A DNA stretch of 64,000 nucleotides from an uncultured Lachnospiraceae bacterium (lineage in GTDB: Bacteria > Bacillota > Clostridia > Lachnospirales > Lachnospiraceae): assembly GCA_905235745.1 (NCBI GenBank), contig CAJOMN010000014.1, forward strand, positions 1-64,000, written 5' to 3'. Under the pieces are notes generated by a model that was not told the DNA's origin, ran no database searches, and worked only from the letters and a program-made list of their open reading frames with translations. A program made the translations under genes and the position numbers. Position 1 is the first letter of the stretch. The number at the start of each line of letters is the position of its first letter. This document shows, piece by piece, positions 34,923-44,069 of the stretch.

Positions 34923-35864
34923 TTATAAGAAATACATCACAACAGGGATCGTGATGATCGACGCCAGGGTTGTCAGTATGATCCCCGCGGAGATCATATC
35001 TTCTTCCACTTTGTACTGTTTGGCCATCATAAGCGGAAGATTGCCGGAAGGCATTGCGGCCATAACGACAACGGTCCGCATTGTCAGTTCATCTGTTATA
35101 AACGGTCTTAATATATATATCAGCAGCACCGGCACAAGTATCTGTCTGACTGCAACAAACACATACAGTCTCCGGTTTGTGAATACCTTCTCCGGAATCA
35201 TCTGTGCAACAGACACTCCGAGTACGATCATTGACAGGAACGTCGTACAGTTTGCCATGTATCCGAGCGCTCCGGAGATCACATCCGGAACACTCAGATC
35301 CGTCAGATATACTATGATAGTAATGACCGCGAACACCATTCCGGAGTTTACCGCATTTTTCAGACTAAACCCGTCCGTCTGCTCACTTCCCGGATGCTGG
35401 ATCACGGCGGTTCTCTTAAGTGAAGCGACACCGTATGTATACATTAAGATGTTGTACGTAAGGCCGCATATTGATACATATATCAATGAAGACGGGCCGA
35501 GTACTGCCGATGATATGGGGATTCCGATGAAACCGACATTTCCGAATATCGAAAGCATATGATATGCGTAACGCCGGCCCTTATCAACCTTCAGTAGCAC
35601 GGGAATAAGGTATGAAACCGGGATCAGGATCGCATACAATGCAAAAAAATACAGAAAGGCCATGCCGATCTCTCCCGCTCCCACCTTCTGCTCTTCCGAA
35701 AGTGCCGCGCACAAAAGAGTTATCGGGTTGGTTATATTGACTATCAGCCACGATAACTGTCTGGAAGATTCGTTGGACAGGTGTTTTCTCTTATACAGAT
35801 AGACGCCTGTAAAGATCAATATGAATATGATGATCATCTGTTGTATTACGATCCGGACGCTCAT
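34923..35864 (-). CDS. AEC (auxin efflux carrier) family transporter
   Basis: A membrane carrier of about 313 residues with ten helices in two five-helix halves, each with the family's broken-helix crossover (NITNPITLLCAA in the first half; VVMAAMPSGNLPLMMAKQY in the second). Bacterial members export organic acids or amino acids. It sits between the TadC-like gene and the pilin gene, 65 bases after the former, with no known link to pili. An ATG at 35864 is preferred over a TTG ten codons upstream. Confidence 0.85.
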   Translation of the reverse strand: MSVRIVIQQMIIIFILIFTGVYLYKRKHLSNESSRQLSWLIVNITNPITLLCAALSEEQKVGAGEIGMAFLYFFALYAILIPVSYLIPVLLKVDKGRRYAYHMLSIFGNVGFIGIPISSAVLGPSSLIYVSICGLTYNILMYTYGVASLKRTAVIQHPGSEQTDGFSLKNAVNSGMVFAVITIIVYLTDLSVPDVISGALGYMANCTTFLSMIVLGVSVAQMIPEKVFTNRRLYVFVAVRQILVPVLLIYILRPFITDELTMRTVVVMAAMPSGNLPLMMAKQYKVEEDMISAGIILTTLASIITIPVVMYFL

Positions 35865-35929
35865 ATTACTGCATATAGTCTTCCTTTCCGACAATATCTT
35901 CTATATTTAATACCATTTTATGCATTATT

Positions 35930-37261
35930 TCAACCATTAAGTTCTATAAACGCCGGTATCATAACGATCGCGATCACTGTTATCAGTATCATGAACATCG
36001 GAAGCAACATCCTGGTCTCGGCTTCGGACGCCTGTGTTTTTATCATGTTATTCTTGTCTCTTTGCGCCTTATCCAATTCCTCCGCCAGCATTTCATCAAG
36101 ATCCCTGCTGCCTTTTATCACGCTTTGCTTGACAAGATTGATGAACGATCTGTACTTTATGCTCCGGCATCTTGCTGCGAATTCATCATATGCAGCCAGT
36201 TCCCCGCATCCTTCTTCCATCATCTTTCTTGTCGTCACCATTTCCTCATACGCATATCTCCTGTTCTTCCCCGCCGGGTCAAGTCCTTCCTCATATCTTG
36301 AACATATACCGAACCAGATTGCCCGGGGATTCATTCCCGCGGTGTGATAGAGCGCGTATTGATTGACTATGTTGGGGTAATCATTATCTATCTGTTTGCT
36401 TCGAATTCCCGCCTTCTCCTTAATCTTCCCGTCCGTCACCTTCATAAGCAGAAAAGCTGCCGCGATCCCCACGAACAGCACGATCCATCCCCTGTTTGAT
36501 GCCGCATCGTAAAATCTGATGCCTGTCCTTCCGGCATGATCCGGCAGTACCTGTTTGTCATCATTCTCGCTGCTTAGGTCCGACTCCCTGACCGAAGTAT
36601 CGATCATGTCATGTATGGATTCTTCGGCATTTTTCGAAGCGGTATGTACTATGACATAACCCTCCTTTTCTTCAGTATAATCCCGGTATCTGCATGTTGC
36701 ACACAGCATGATGCGCACGCCTTCGTTATCCGGATCCTCAGCTGCCAGCTTTTCCCTGTCAATGACCCCTCCCGGACTCATGATCTGCGGCCTGTCGGTT
36801 TTCCATGTTATATTAAACGGATAACCTTCTATACGGCGCACCAGTTCAAGATCGTCCGTTACATATGAGCCGTCCCGGTTGTCTCCGAGTATCCTTGTCC
36901 ATAATATATCGTCAAGCTTTTGCGAATAATCCTCCAGTTCCACCAAACTGTATACTCTTTCATTGACGTTTATCGTTATCCGGTCTTCGTATCCGTTGTC
37001 CGCCATGACATTTAATGTTACGGTCCTGGAACCTTTTCCTGATTCATTTCGCTCGATCTGCCGGACCGGTTTCTTCAGTTTAATGCTGTCGGTGGCAAAT
37101 ACCGGGACCGACAATATGACCGTTCCGGTGATCACTGCGGCAAAGAGCATCGCCTTTCTTCTGCCGTATCTGCGCACTTTTCTGTCGGCTTCGCATTTGG
37201 GATAGATCTGCCTGATCAATCCTTCCGCTCTTGCGGACACAAATATATCCGATAACCTCAT
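35930..37261 (-). CDS. TadC-like pilus platform protein with an Ig-like domain
   Basis: A 443-residue protein. The C-terminal part (about 290-443) is a type II secretion F-like platform domain with a final membrane helix (MLLPMFMILITVIAIV). Unusually, the N-terminal half has a membrane helix (about 38-55) and an extracytoplasmic region (about 60-240) with FNITWKTDRPQIMSPGGVI, which looks like an atrophied bacterial Ig domain. The start at 37261 overlaps the TadB stop by ATGA. Confidence 0.75.
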   Translation of the reverse strand: MRLSDIFVSARAEGLIRQIYPKCEADRKVRRYGRRKAMLFAAVITGTVILSVPVFATDSIKLKKPVRQIERNESGKGSRTVTLNVMADNGYEDRITINVNERVYSLVELEDYSQKLDDILWTRILGDNRDGSYVTDDLELVRRIEGYPFNITWKTDRPQIMSPGGVIDREKLAAEDPDNEGVRIMLCATCRYRDYTEEKEGYVIVHTASKNAEESIHDMIDTSVRESDLSSENDDKQVLPDHAGRTGIRFYDAASNRGWIVLFVGIAAAFLLMKVTDGKIKEKAGIRSKQIDNDYPNIVNQYALYHTAGMNPRAIWFGICSRYEEGLDPAGKNRRYAYEEMVTTRKMMEEGCGELAAYDEFAARCRSIKYRSFINLVKQSVIKGSRDLDEMLAEELDKAQRDKNNMIKTQASEAETRMLLPMFMILITVIAIVMIPAFIELNG

Positions 37262-37986
37262 AACCTCACATCTCCTATCTTTTCTGCCAGATAAACCGCA
37301 AGAACATATACAAAGAGGCACATGCTCATTATCATTATTCCGAGGGGATTATGATACAGAACATCTATGAATGATCCGGAGGATATACGCAGATATGCCA
37401 GTATACCCGGAAGAATGATACACATTACCCTCTGCTCATACTGCTTTGAACGGATAAGGACCCGTGCCTCCGTCTCAGCCTGCCTCTTTGCTTCCATTAT
37501 CCGGGTACAGTTCGATATGACAGAGGAACAGTCGGCTCCGTTTTCGGATGCAACGGAAAATACGACCGCAAAATCATATATTTCCGATATTCCCGTTCTC
37601 TTTGCAAAGTCAAACAGCGCGTCATTTAACCTTGTTCCCGTTCTTACCCGTGAATTGATCATATTAAGCTCATTTACGATGCGTGATTTTGCCCCGTACA
37701 TTTTCTCCATATCGGCTCCGGCCATAACAAATGCATTCTCCGCGGATATTCCCGCGGCAAGCGATGTCGATACGGAAGCAAGCGACCTTATAAACTCATC
37801 GGTAAGCTGCTCTTTCTTCCTGTTCGCAGCGTAGGATTTAACCGCTTTTATGAAGAGCAAAAAGAACGGCGCAAATGCCAGGCAGGCAGCCATCGAATCG
37901 TAGAACAGCCACGCGAACGATACCGAAATGATGATATAGGCGGCTGTACTTACCAGCCATTCTCTTGTTTCCATCTTATATTTCAT
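37258..37986 (-). CDS. TadB-like pilus platform protein
   Basis: About 243 residues with two N-terminal membrane helices (YIIISVSFAWLFYDSMAACLA), a cytoplasmic T2SSF-like helical domain (about 60-190, SVSTSLAAGISAENAF) and C-terminal helices. It forms the inner-membrane platform with TadC for the CpaF ATPase. The ATG at 37986 has GGAAGGA upstream and starts 20 bases after the ATPase stop. Confidence 0.82.
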   Translation of the reverse strand: MKYKMETREWLVSTAAYIIISVSFAWLFYDSMAACLAFAPFFLLFIKAVKSYAANRKKEQLTDEFIRSLASVSTSLAAGISAENAFVMAGADMEKMYGAKSRIVNELNMINSRVRTGTRLNDALFDFAKRTGISEIYDFAVVFSVASENGADCSSVISNCTRIMEAKRQAETEARVLIRSKQYEQRVMCIILPGILAYLRISSGSFIDVLYHNPLGIMIMSMCLFVYVLAVYLAEKIGDVRL

Positions 37987-38005
37987 ACACGATATTTCCT
38001 TCCGC

Positions 38006-39235
38006 TTATTTATGAAGAAACCGGTCCAGCTTGTCGGTGTATACAAGATCATTTTCCTTAACGAGCGTACCTCTGACCTCTTGAGGATTGCTGTCTTTAT
38101 CTTCCGCATATCCGAACAGTGTTATCGTATCGAGCCTGTTTGTATCCGATTTGACGACCTCTTTGATCTCCAGAACATGTCTGCTCTTGTCCCTTAACCT
38201 GCCCAGATGCACGATAATATCAATACCCGACATGATCTGCCTCCGAAGAGCCTCCATTGGTATTGCGGTTGACAGCATTACCATTGTTTCCAGTCTGGAC
38301 AGGGCGTCCCTCGCGCTGTTTGCATGAATTGTAGACAGCGACCCGTCCTGTCCGACGTTAAATGCCTGCAGCATGTCAATTGCCTCCTCTCCTCTTACCT
38401 CGCCGACGATTATCCTGTCGGGCCGCATCCTGAGTGCACATCGGATCAGATCCCTTATTGATATCTCACCGCTCCCGCTTACCGATGCATTTCTCGTCTC
38501 CAGCCTGACAAGATTCCTGATCCCCATTATCCGAAGTTCGGCACTGTCCTCTATAGTTATGATCCTCTCATCCGGAGGGATGAATCCCGACAGAACATTC
38601 AGAAGCGTTGTTTTTCCCGACCCGGTGGATCCGCTTATCAGAATGTTGTATTTGGCACTTACAAGCATCTTCAGAAAATCAAGAGCCTCCTGTGTTATGC
38701 TGTTCCTGCCGACAAGCGCCGCGGCATCTATCGGATATTTCGGGAACCTTCGGATAGTAAGCGACGGACCGTCGATCGACACAGGATCAAGAACCGCGTT
38801 TACCCGCGATCCGTCCTGCAGCCTTGCATCCAATATCGGGGACGACAGGTTGATAGTCCTGTTTACTCCGGATGCTATCTTGCCTATGATATCGAGTAAT
38901 CTGTCCCTCGATTCAAAACAGATGCCGGTTCCCGTGATCTTCCCTTCACGCTCCGCAAATATCTCCGACGTACCGTTAACCATTATCTCGGTAACGGTAT
39001 CATCATCCAAGAGATCCTGGAGCACATCCATTCTCTGTATCCTGTTGAAGAGTTCGTGACTCATCTGTCCGCGCTGTCTCGGAGTAAGGCCGTCCGCATC
39101 ATTATCTGCCATGATGCAATCCCTTACGGTCTTCATGACCTGCTCATCATCCGAAACGGTGTACTTTAATAATCTGTCGCAGACCGATGCGTAGACTCTT
39201 TCCTTAATATCAGTATATGATCTTCCTATAGTCAC
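38006..39235 (-). CDS. CpaF/TadA family pilus ATPase
   Basis: Cytoplasmic secretion ATPase of 409 residues powering Flp pilus extension. It has an N-terminal domain (about 1-120), Walker A GSTGSGKTTLLN, Asp box ITIEDSAELR, Walker B region MRPDRIIVGEVRGEEA and His box. It starts at GTG with GGGAGG 4 bases upstream. It opens the platform operon (ATPase-TadB-TadC). A TadZ/CpaE-like partner is not in the window. Confidence 0.92.
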   Translation of the reverse strand: MTIGRSYTDIKERVYASVCDRLLKYTVSDDEQVMKTVRDCIMADNDADGLTPRQRGQMSHELFNRIQRMDVLQDLLDDDTVTEIMVNGTSEIFAEREGKITGTGICFESRDRLLDIIGKIASGVNRTINLSSPILDARLQDGSRVNAVLDPVSIDGPSLTIRRFPKYPIDAAALVGRNSITQEALDFLKMLVSAKYNILISGSTGSGKTTLLNVLSGFIPPDERIITIEDSAELRIMGIRNLVRLETRNASVSGSGEISIRDLIRCALRMRPDRIIVGEVRGEEAIDMLQAFNVGQDGSLSTIHANSARDALSRLETMVMLSTAIPMEALRRQIMSGIDIIVHLGRLRDKSRHVLEIKEVVKSDTNRLDTITLFGYAEDKDSNPQEVRGTLVKENDLVYTDKLDRFLHK

Positions 39236-39321
39236 ATATCCTCCCTCTGACCGTATTGCATATGATAAGCAGTGCGTTTCTTTGAACCGACCGGTTCACG
39301 AAATGTCATTGACAATTCCAG

Positions 39322-39346
39322 AACGAACGGATTAAATCCGTTTACT
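39322..39346. promoter_or_regulatory. Palindrome copy 3: candidate operator before the Tad operon
   Basis: Arms AACGAACGGATT and AATCCGTTTACT around one base, located about 20 bases downstream of the -10 box of the Tad promoter. Same consensus as the sites at 13153, 24582 and 63113. Confidence 0.5.
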
Positions 39347-39365
39347 ATATGTTTTGTTATCGTAG

Positions 39366-39394
39366 ATTATATGATATGGATCATGAACTGTAAA
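39366..39394 (-). promoter_or_regulatory. Sigma-A promoter for the Tad platform operon
   Basis: TTTACA (39389-39394), 17-base spacer, TATAAT (39366-39371), reading toward the CpaF gene. Confidence 0.7.
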
Positions 39395-39431
39395 TGACCG
39401 GAGAAGCGAAAATCATTTTTCGTGATTATAC

Positions 39432-39475
39432 ACAAAAACAGGCCGGGGCTTGTTATGCCCTGACCTGTTTTTTGT
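39432..39475 (-). terminator. Rho-independent terminator after fliS
   Basis: Stem with AAACAGG and AGGGC paired to GCCCC and CCTGTTT, 7-base loop, then T run on the minus strand, 16 bases after the fliS stop. The outer arms are T-rich both ways, so it may work in both directions. Confidence 0.8.
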
Positions 39476-39490
39476 GCAATATATACAATG

Positions 39491-39961
39491 TCAGACTGTG
39501 TATCCTCTGTTATCGGAAGTCGTGCTCTCGTTCAGGGTACCCTTCCCGTATGTCAGTCCCGCATACACCGGCTGTGCATTACTCATTGCCGGTCCGGATT
39601 CATCCTGCGCAGCCAGCTGCTCAAACGACTCCTTCATTGAACCGAGCAGTCTCGCGCAGTTATCAAGCGTACTCCCGTCATCCTTTATCACAGCCATCGA
39701 TACTTCTTTTGAGATATATTCATATATCCGGTACAGAGGGAATGATATCTCATATGTAAAATCAAGCGATGTTATCAGGTCGCCGAGCACTCTTCCCGCA
39801 TTGGTACACTGAACCTTTGCGCCTTCATGATCGCCATTGTCAAAGCACTTTTGGGCTTCTGTGATATATTCGATCGCGAGATCATACATTATAACGATAA
39901 TGCCGGTTGGCGATGCGTTTGTGATCTTAAGGGTATATTCCTGTATACGCTCTTTTGTCAT
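39491..39961 (-). CDS. fliS: Flagellar export chaperone FliS
   Basis: A 156-residue helical cytoplasmic chaperone that binds the C terminus of flagellin and prevents early polymerization. The typical start (YTLKITNASPTGIIVIMYDLAIEYI) and the later LLGSMKESFEQL helix are present. The C-terminal 25 residues are polar and look disordered. It follows flagellin by 15 bases, in the expected order. Confidence 0.88.
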   Translation of the reverse strand: MTKERIQEYTLKITNASPTGIIVIMYDLAIEYITEAQKCFDNGDHEGAKVQCTNAGRVLGDLITSLDFTYEISFPLYRIYEYISKEVSMAVIKDDGSTLDNCARLLGSMKESFEQLAAQDESGPAMSNAQPVYAGLTYGKGTLNESTTSDNRGYTV

Positions 39962-39976
39962 ATAAGCCCCTCCTTC

Positions 39977-41065
39977 TTACTGCAATAACTGTAAAGCCTG
40001 CTGGGGCTGTTCGTTGGCCTGGGCGAGCATGCTTGTTCCCGCCTGTACGAGAACCTGCAGCTTCGTGTAATCCACCATCTCTTCGGCCATATCCACATCC
40101 TTGACGGTGGAATATGACTGTTCCAGATTCTCCGTCGTCTCCGCAAGTGAAGCAACCGTCGACTCAAGCCTGTTCTGATATGCACCGAGTCCCGAACGGG
40201 CGGATGAAACGTATTCTATTGCATCTCTTATATCCTCAAGAGACTTTCTCGCACCTTCCTCGGTTCTCATGTCGATATCCCCGATCCCGATCGTTACCGG
40301 ATCCATTTTGGGAATGACAACCTGTATCTCCTGTCCCGTCTTTGTGCCGACCTGGATCTTCATACCGCCTATTCCCGTTATATCTACTTTTATAGCTGCC
40401 GGATGATCGGCTCCATCATAGGAAAATGTGAGTTTTGATCCGTCATTTAATGTTGCAATGATCCTATTGTCATTTTCGGAAACTATACTCTTAAGATTCG
40501 GTACATCAACGCCGTCGATCATAAGTGTGGGCTTTTCATGATCTGAAAGATTAAGCGTGTACTCGCCTTTCGGGAAATCAACATCATAGTCCACAACCTT
40601 TATCTTATCCGTCAGACCGTTATCCATGATATATCCCTTCATCTGCTGCTCGCCGCCGAGAAGGTTCTGTGTGTTGTATTCACTGTCCTTCGCAATACGG
40701 TCGATCTCCTTGCGAAGAGCGTCCACTTCCTTCTGTATTGCCTCTCTGTCGGATGTCGTAAGTGTTCCGGTGGATGCCTTGACCCCGAGCTCATTCATTC
40801 GCTGAAGCATATTGTGTACTTCCGTAAGAGCTCCGTCCGCTGTCTGAACAACGTTCACTGCATTGCTTGCATTGTCCTTTGCCTTGTACAGACTCTTTAT
40901 CTGCGCGTTCATCCTGTTAGATACAGCCATTCCGGCCGGTGAATCCTTGGCATGGTTGATCTTGAATCCCGATGAAAGCTTCTCTGTCGAAGCGGCATTC
41001 TTTTCTTCATTGGTACGAAGTACGTTCTGTGCTATGAGTGCCTGCATGTTCGAATTGATCTTCAT
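39977..41065 (-). CDS. Flagellin
   Basis: Filament subunit of 362 residues. The conserved N-terminal D0/D1 region begins MKINSNMQALIAQNVLRTNE and the C-terminal coiled region ends with ANEQPQQALQLLQ. Between about 125 and 265 is an inserted D2-like beta domain with KVDITGIGGMKIQVGTKTGQ, exposed on the filament and likely variable. The ATG at 41065 follows GGAGA. FliS is directly downstream; the operon seems to begin at the sigma-D-like promoter 3 kb upstream. Confidence 0.93.
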   Translation of the reverse strand: MKINSNMQALIAQNVLRTNEEKNAASTEKLSSGFKINHAKDSPAGMAVSNRMNAQIKSLYKAKDNASNAVNVVQTADGALTEVHNMLQRMNELGVKASTGTLTTSDREAIQKEVDALRKEIDRIAKDSEYNTQNLLGGEQQMKGYIMDNGLTDKIKVVDYDVDFPKGEYTLNLSDHEKPTLMIDGVDVPNLKSIVSENDNRIIATLNDGSKLTFSYDGADHPAAIKVDITGIGGMKIQVGTKTGQEIQVVIPKMDPVTIGIGDIDMRTEEGARKSLEDIRDAIEYVSSARSGLGAYQNRLESTVASLAETTENLEQSYSTVKDVDMAEEMVDYTKLQVLVQAGTSMLAQANEQPQQALQLLQ

Positions 41066-41115
41066 ATTATGTCTCCTTCTCTTGAACACCGGCTCATTGG
41101 AACCGATAACTCATC

Positions 41116-43973
41116 TTACTGTATCGCGCCGATAAAAGCCTTGGCGATCCTGTACAATTCGCGGTCGGAAACATCTGATCCTTCAGATTCGGGTATGTAT
41201 CTGCTGTTACCGTTTGCAGAAAATACATACGACAGATTTGACACATCCATGTGTTCTTTCCTGAACCCCTCTATTATTTTATCGTCAATTGCCTTCAGAT
41301 TATCAACCCCTGCACGGGAATTCGATACGATAAATCCGTCTACGCCGTTTGATTTGCGCATGAACGAAGCTTCTACCCTGCCGTACTGCTCGCTCTCAAA
41401 AGCTGCCCTCACCCTGCCGGTCTCATCGCTGTTATGGATGATCGTCAGATGTACGGATGTCCATCCGTCTTCAAGGTATACCGGAACCTCATAATTCTCG
41501 CTTGATGCAAGGGATGCGGCAAACCCTACCTGCTTGTAGAGCATGGAATATGTTCTTACATCTTCATATGTTTCGGCAGCAAGCGTATCTTCCCTGACTA
41601 TCCTTTCGGCCTTATCGAGAAAGCTCTTATATGCCGCAGACGCGCTCTCTTTGTCATTCAGGCTGTCCACCAGTCTGTCAGCGTCTTCTTTGGTCATTAT
41701 CTCATCTTCCGGTCTCTTATCATCTTCCGTTGATCCGTTGCCGGAAAACATCTTCTTGTAGCCTTTTCCCATTCCTCCGGTCATAGCGCCCGCTGCCAGT
41801 ATGTTGTCTACCGTTACCGGCTCGGATATCACCGTCAGGATATCTGTGGCTTCCCTATCAGACCCGGCCGCCGATCTTATCTCGCGCTGCTTTTCCTTAA
41901 CATAGCTCTTGTCGGGTTGCGGATCCGAAAGCTCCGTAAAGGTTCTGGCAAGCTGCGCGGTTATAGATTCTCCCTTTTGAGTAAGCTCTTCCAGATATCC
42001 GAAATCATCATCTATGACATATTCTTCATTCGTCCTGCGGTTTGTTCTTGATGCCTCAAGCATATTTTCAAATGTCAGCTCGCGTCCCGAGGACAGAACG
42101 TTTCCAATGACTTTTCCGTCCTGCTTTTCAACCGCATTGAACAGCCTGTACATTCCGATATAGGTCTGCTTCTCGTCTTCCGTGATATTTCCGCTCCTCT
42201 CAAGCCTGAACAGAAATCTCGAATATTTCTCCTCCGATTCTTCAAACGTTTCCTCCGAAAGAGACTTCTCAAGGTCAAATATGTTCTCCGAGAGAGGATT
42301 GTGGCCTTCGCGTATCATTGAAAGCGTTTTGGCCGGTGTCATGAGCGATATGACTCTTTCGACGGAATGCGTCGCATTCCTTACGGTATCAATGGATTCC
42401 CTGTTTATCATCATTCCGGAATAACCGAGAGTCCTCACCGCCTTGCGGTTTGCCTCGTTAACATCCATATTCAGATCCGTAAGTATCTCATCCACATTTC
42501 TGAATGCCTTGCGGATACTGTCGCCCATATCGGCTCTCGGCGCGGTCATGAGCGCCTCGTATGTCTCTCCGGCCTTTTGATACGCCGATGCCAGAGCTGC
42601 GCCGTCACGTGCGATACCTCCAAGGTTAAAATCATCCGTTGATGATTTTTCGGCAATTATCCTTACCGGAACAGACGATATCCCGTTTAATACCGATACG
42701 GTCTGCTTGTACAGATCTATCTTATTATCAAGAACATTCTCCGCATTCCTGTCTGCGATCCCGTCCCCGTTATCCGTCGCATCTCCCAGAAGCGGCGCAT
42801 AGAACTGCCTTTCCGCTTCCTTTAGCTCCTCCACAAGCTGTTCTAACGACTCGGTCTCAACATTGATCCCTTTCCTGAGGAGTGTAAGGTTTGCCTCCTT
42901 TGTCATTACCAGCCTGACCTCTTCAAGCTGCCTGCGGCGGGTGATATCGGCAGGATCTTCCATATTCTTAAATGTATCGACTATATCCGCCGCCTTCTCA
43001 TACAGGCTCTTTGTCTGTGTGATATCGGCAGTTTTCGGACTTCTTCCATCTTCAATGGCAACGGTCATTGCCGCAATTAGGTCGGCAGGATCAACGGGAA
43101 CCTGCAGATCCTTTATCTCTTCGTATGCAGTAAGAGTATCCTTCGTCAACGGGATCTCATGCATGGCGATCCACTTTGCGTCTTCGATGGCAGTATCGGT
43201 ATCATCAAGACCGGCTTCTTTTATCACCTCTGCCGCCTGATCCTTGAGATCATCCCATTTTGACTGTGTATATTCCCCGCCGGCATAGGTCGCTGCGCCG
43301 TCATAATGAACCCCGCGTGAGGATAGTCCGGCGTTTGCCGCACAGTACTGTGCCCTGTACAGATTGTCCACTGTCGGAGCCATGTCTTCCTTTATCATGA
43401 AAGCCATTGCATCATCGGAAAGGGGCTTGAGATTATCCGCCATCATGACGGTCTCTTTGATCTGTGATATATTATCTCCCGTATCGGGAAGATCTGCGGC
43501 ATCAAGCGTGTCTGCTATGATCCTTCCTGCATTTATGGAATTGCCGTACACTGCCTTGATATCTTCCTCGGTCAGATCATCATTATAGCCGGCGATCGTA
43601 ACGCCGCTTTCAGCCATCTTGATCTTGATGCGGTCAAGATTCGTGACAGTCTCGCCCGCAGGTATGCTTGTCGGGTTGACACCGTCCTCCATAAGCTTTG
43701 CGAAATCCTCGTCAGACATAGAATTAGACATTACGGCCATGTAATCTCTTTGAACGTTAACGTCTGTCATACCGGCCATCTGCGCGATCTCCTCCGCAGA
43801 TTTCAGCTCTTCCTTACCGTATGCAGCGTTCTCCCTAACTTTGCCCGTAATGTCTAAGGAATATATCCCGTCTCCTGCGTTCTCATCCTTGATATGTCAG
43901 AAGAGGGCTTGCTATATGTAACTTCCATATCTGTCCGGTTCGCGTTATGATTATTAATCATTTCAATATTCAT
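41116..43973 (-). CDS. DUF6240-type large flagellar-associated protein, frameshifted near the start
   Basis: About 952 residues when one frameshift is bridged. Translation begins at ATG 43973 (GAGGTG 8 bases upstream, MNIEMINNH...) but that frame stops near 43855; the protein continues in another frame from GIYSLDITGKV onward. A single missing base in the GGG at about 43869 explains it. The body is helical and acidic; the last 120 residues (VHLTIIHNSDETGRV) resemble the FliK C-terminal domain, so hook-length control is possible. It lies directly upstream of flagellin. Family naming is from recognition of the QRDYMAVMSNSMSDEDF block. Confidence 0.75.
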
Positions 43974-43998
43974 AAACGTTGCACCTCATTCAATACAT

Positions 43999-44026
43999 AT
44001 TTCGGACACAACCGCAGAAAACTTTA
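43999..44026 (-). promoter_or_regulatory. Sigma-D (sigma-28)-like flagellar promoter
   Basis: TAAA (44023-44026), 16-base spacer, TCCGAAAT (43999-44006) against the Bacillus sigma-D consensus TAAA-N14-16-GCCGATAT, 6 of 8 matching in the -10 box, about 25 bases upstream of the DUF6240 start. Confidence 0.6.
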
Positions 44027-44037
44027 TACTATAGTAA

Positions 44038-44063
44038 ACCTCTTTCCGTTTCCGGAAAGAGGT
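44038..44063 (-). terminator. Hairpin after glgB (weak terminator)
   Basis: A perfect 11-bp stem ACCTCTTTCCG/CGGAAAGAGGT closed by a GAAA tetraloop, 6 bases after the glgB stop. Only a short T tract follows, so termination may be partial. Confidence 0.6.
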
Positions 44064-44069
44064 CATGCA

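Noticed and set aside
34923-35864. AEC transporter as part of the Tad machine
   Set aside because: No Tad component resembles it and its terminator separates it from the pilin genes; it looks like an unrelated insertion.
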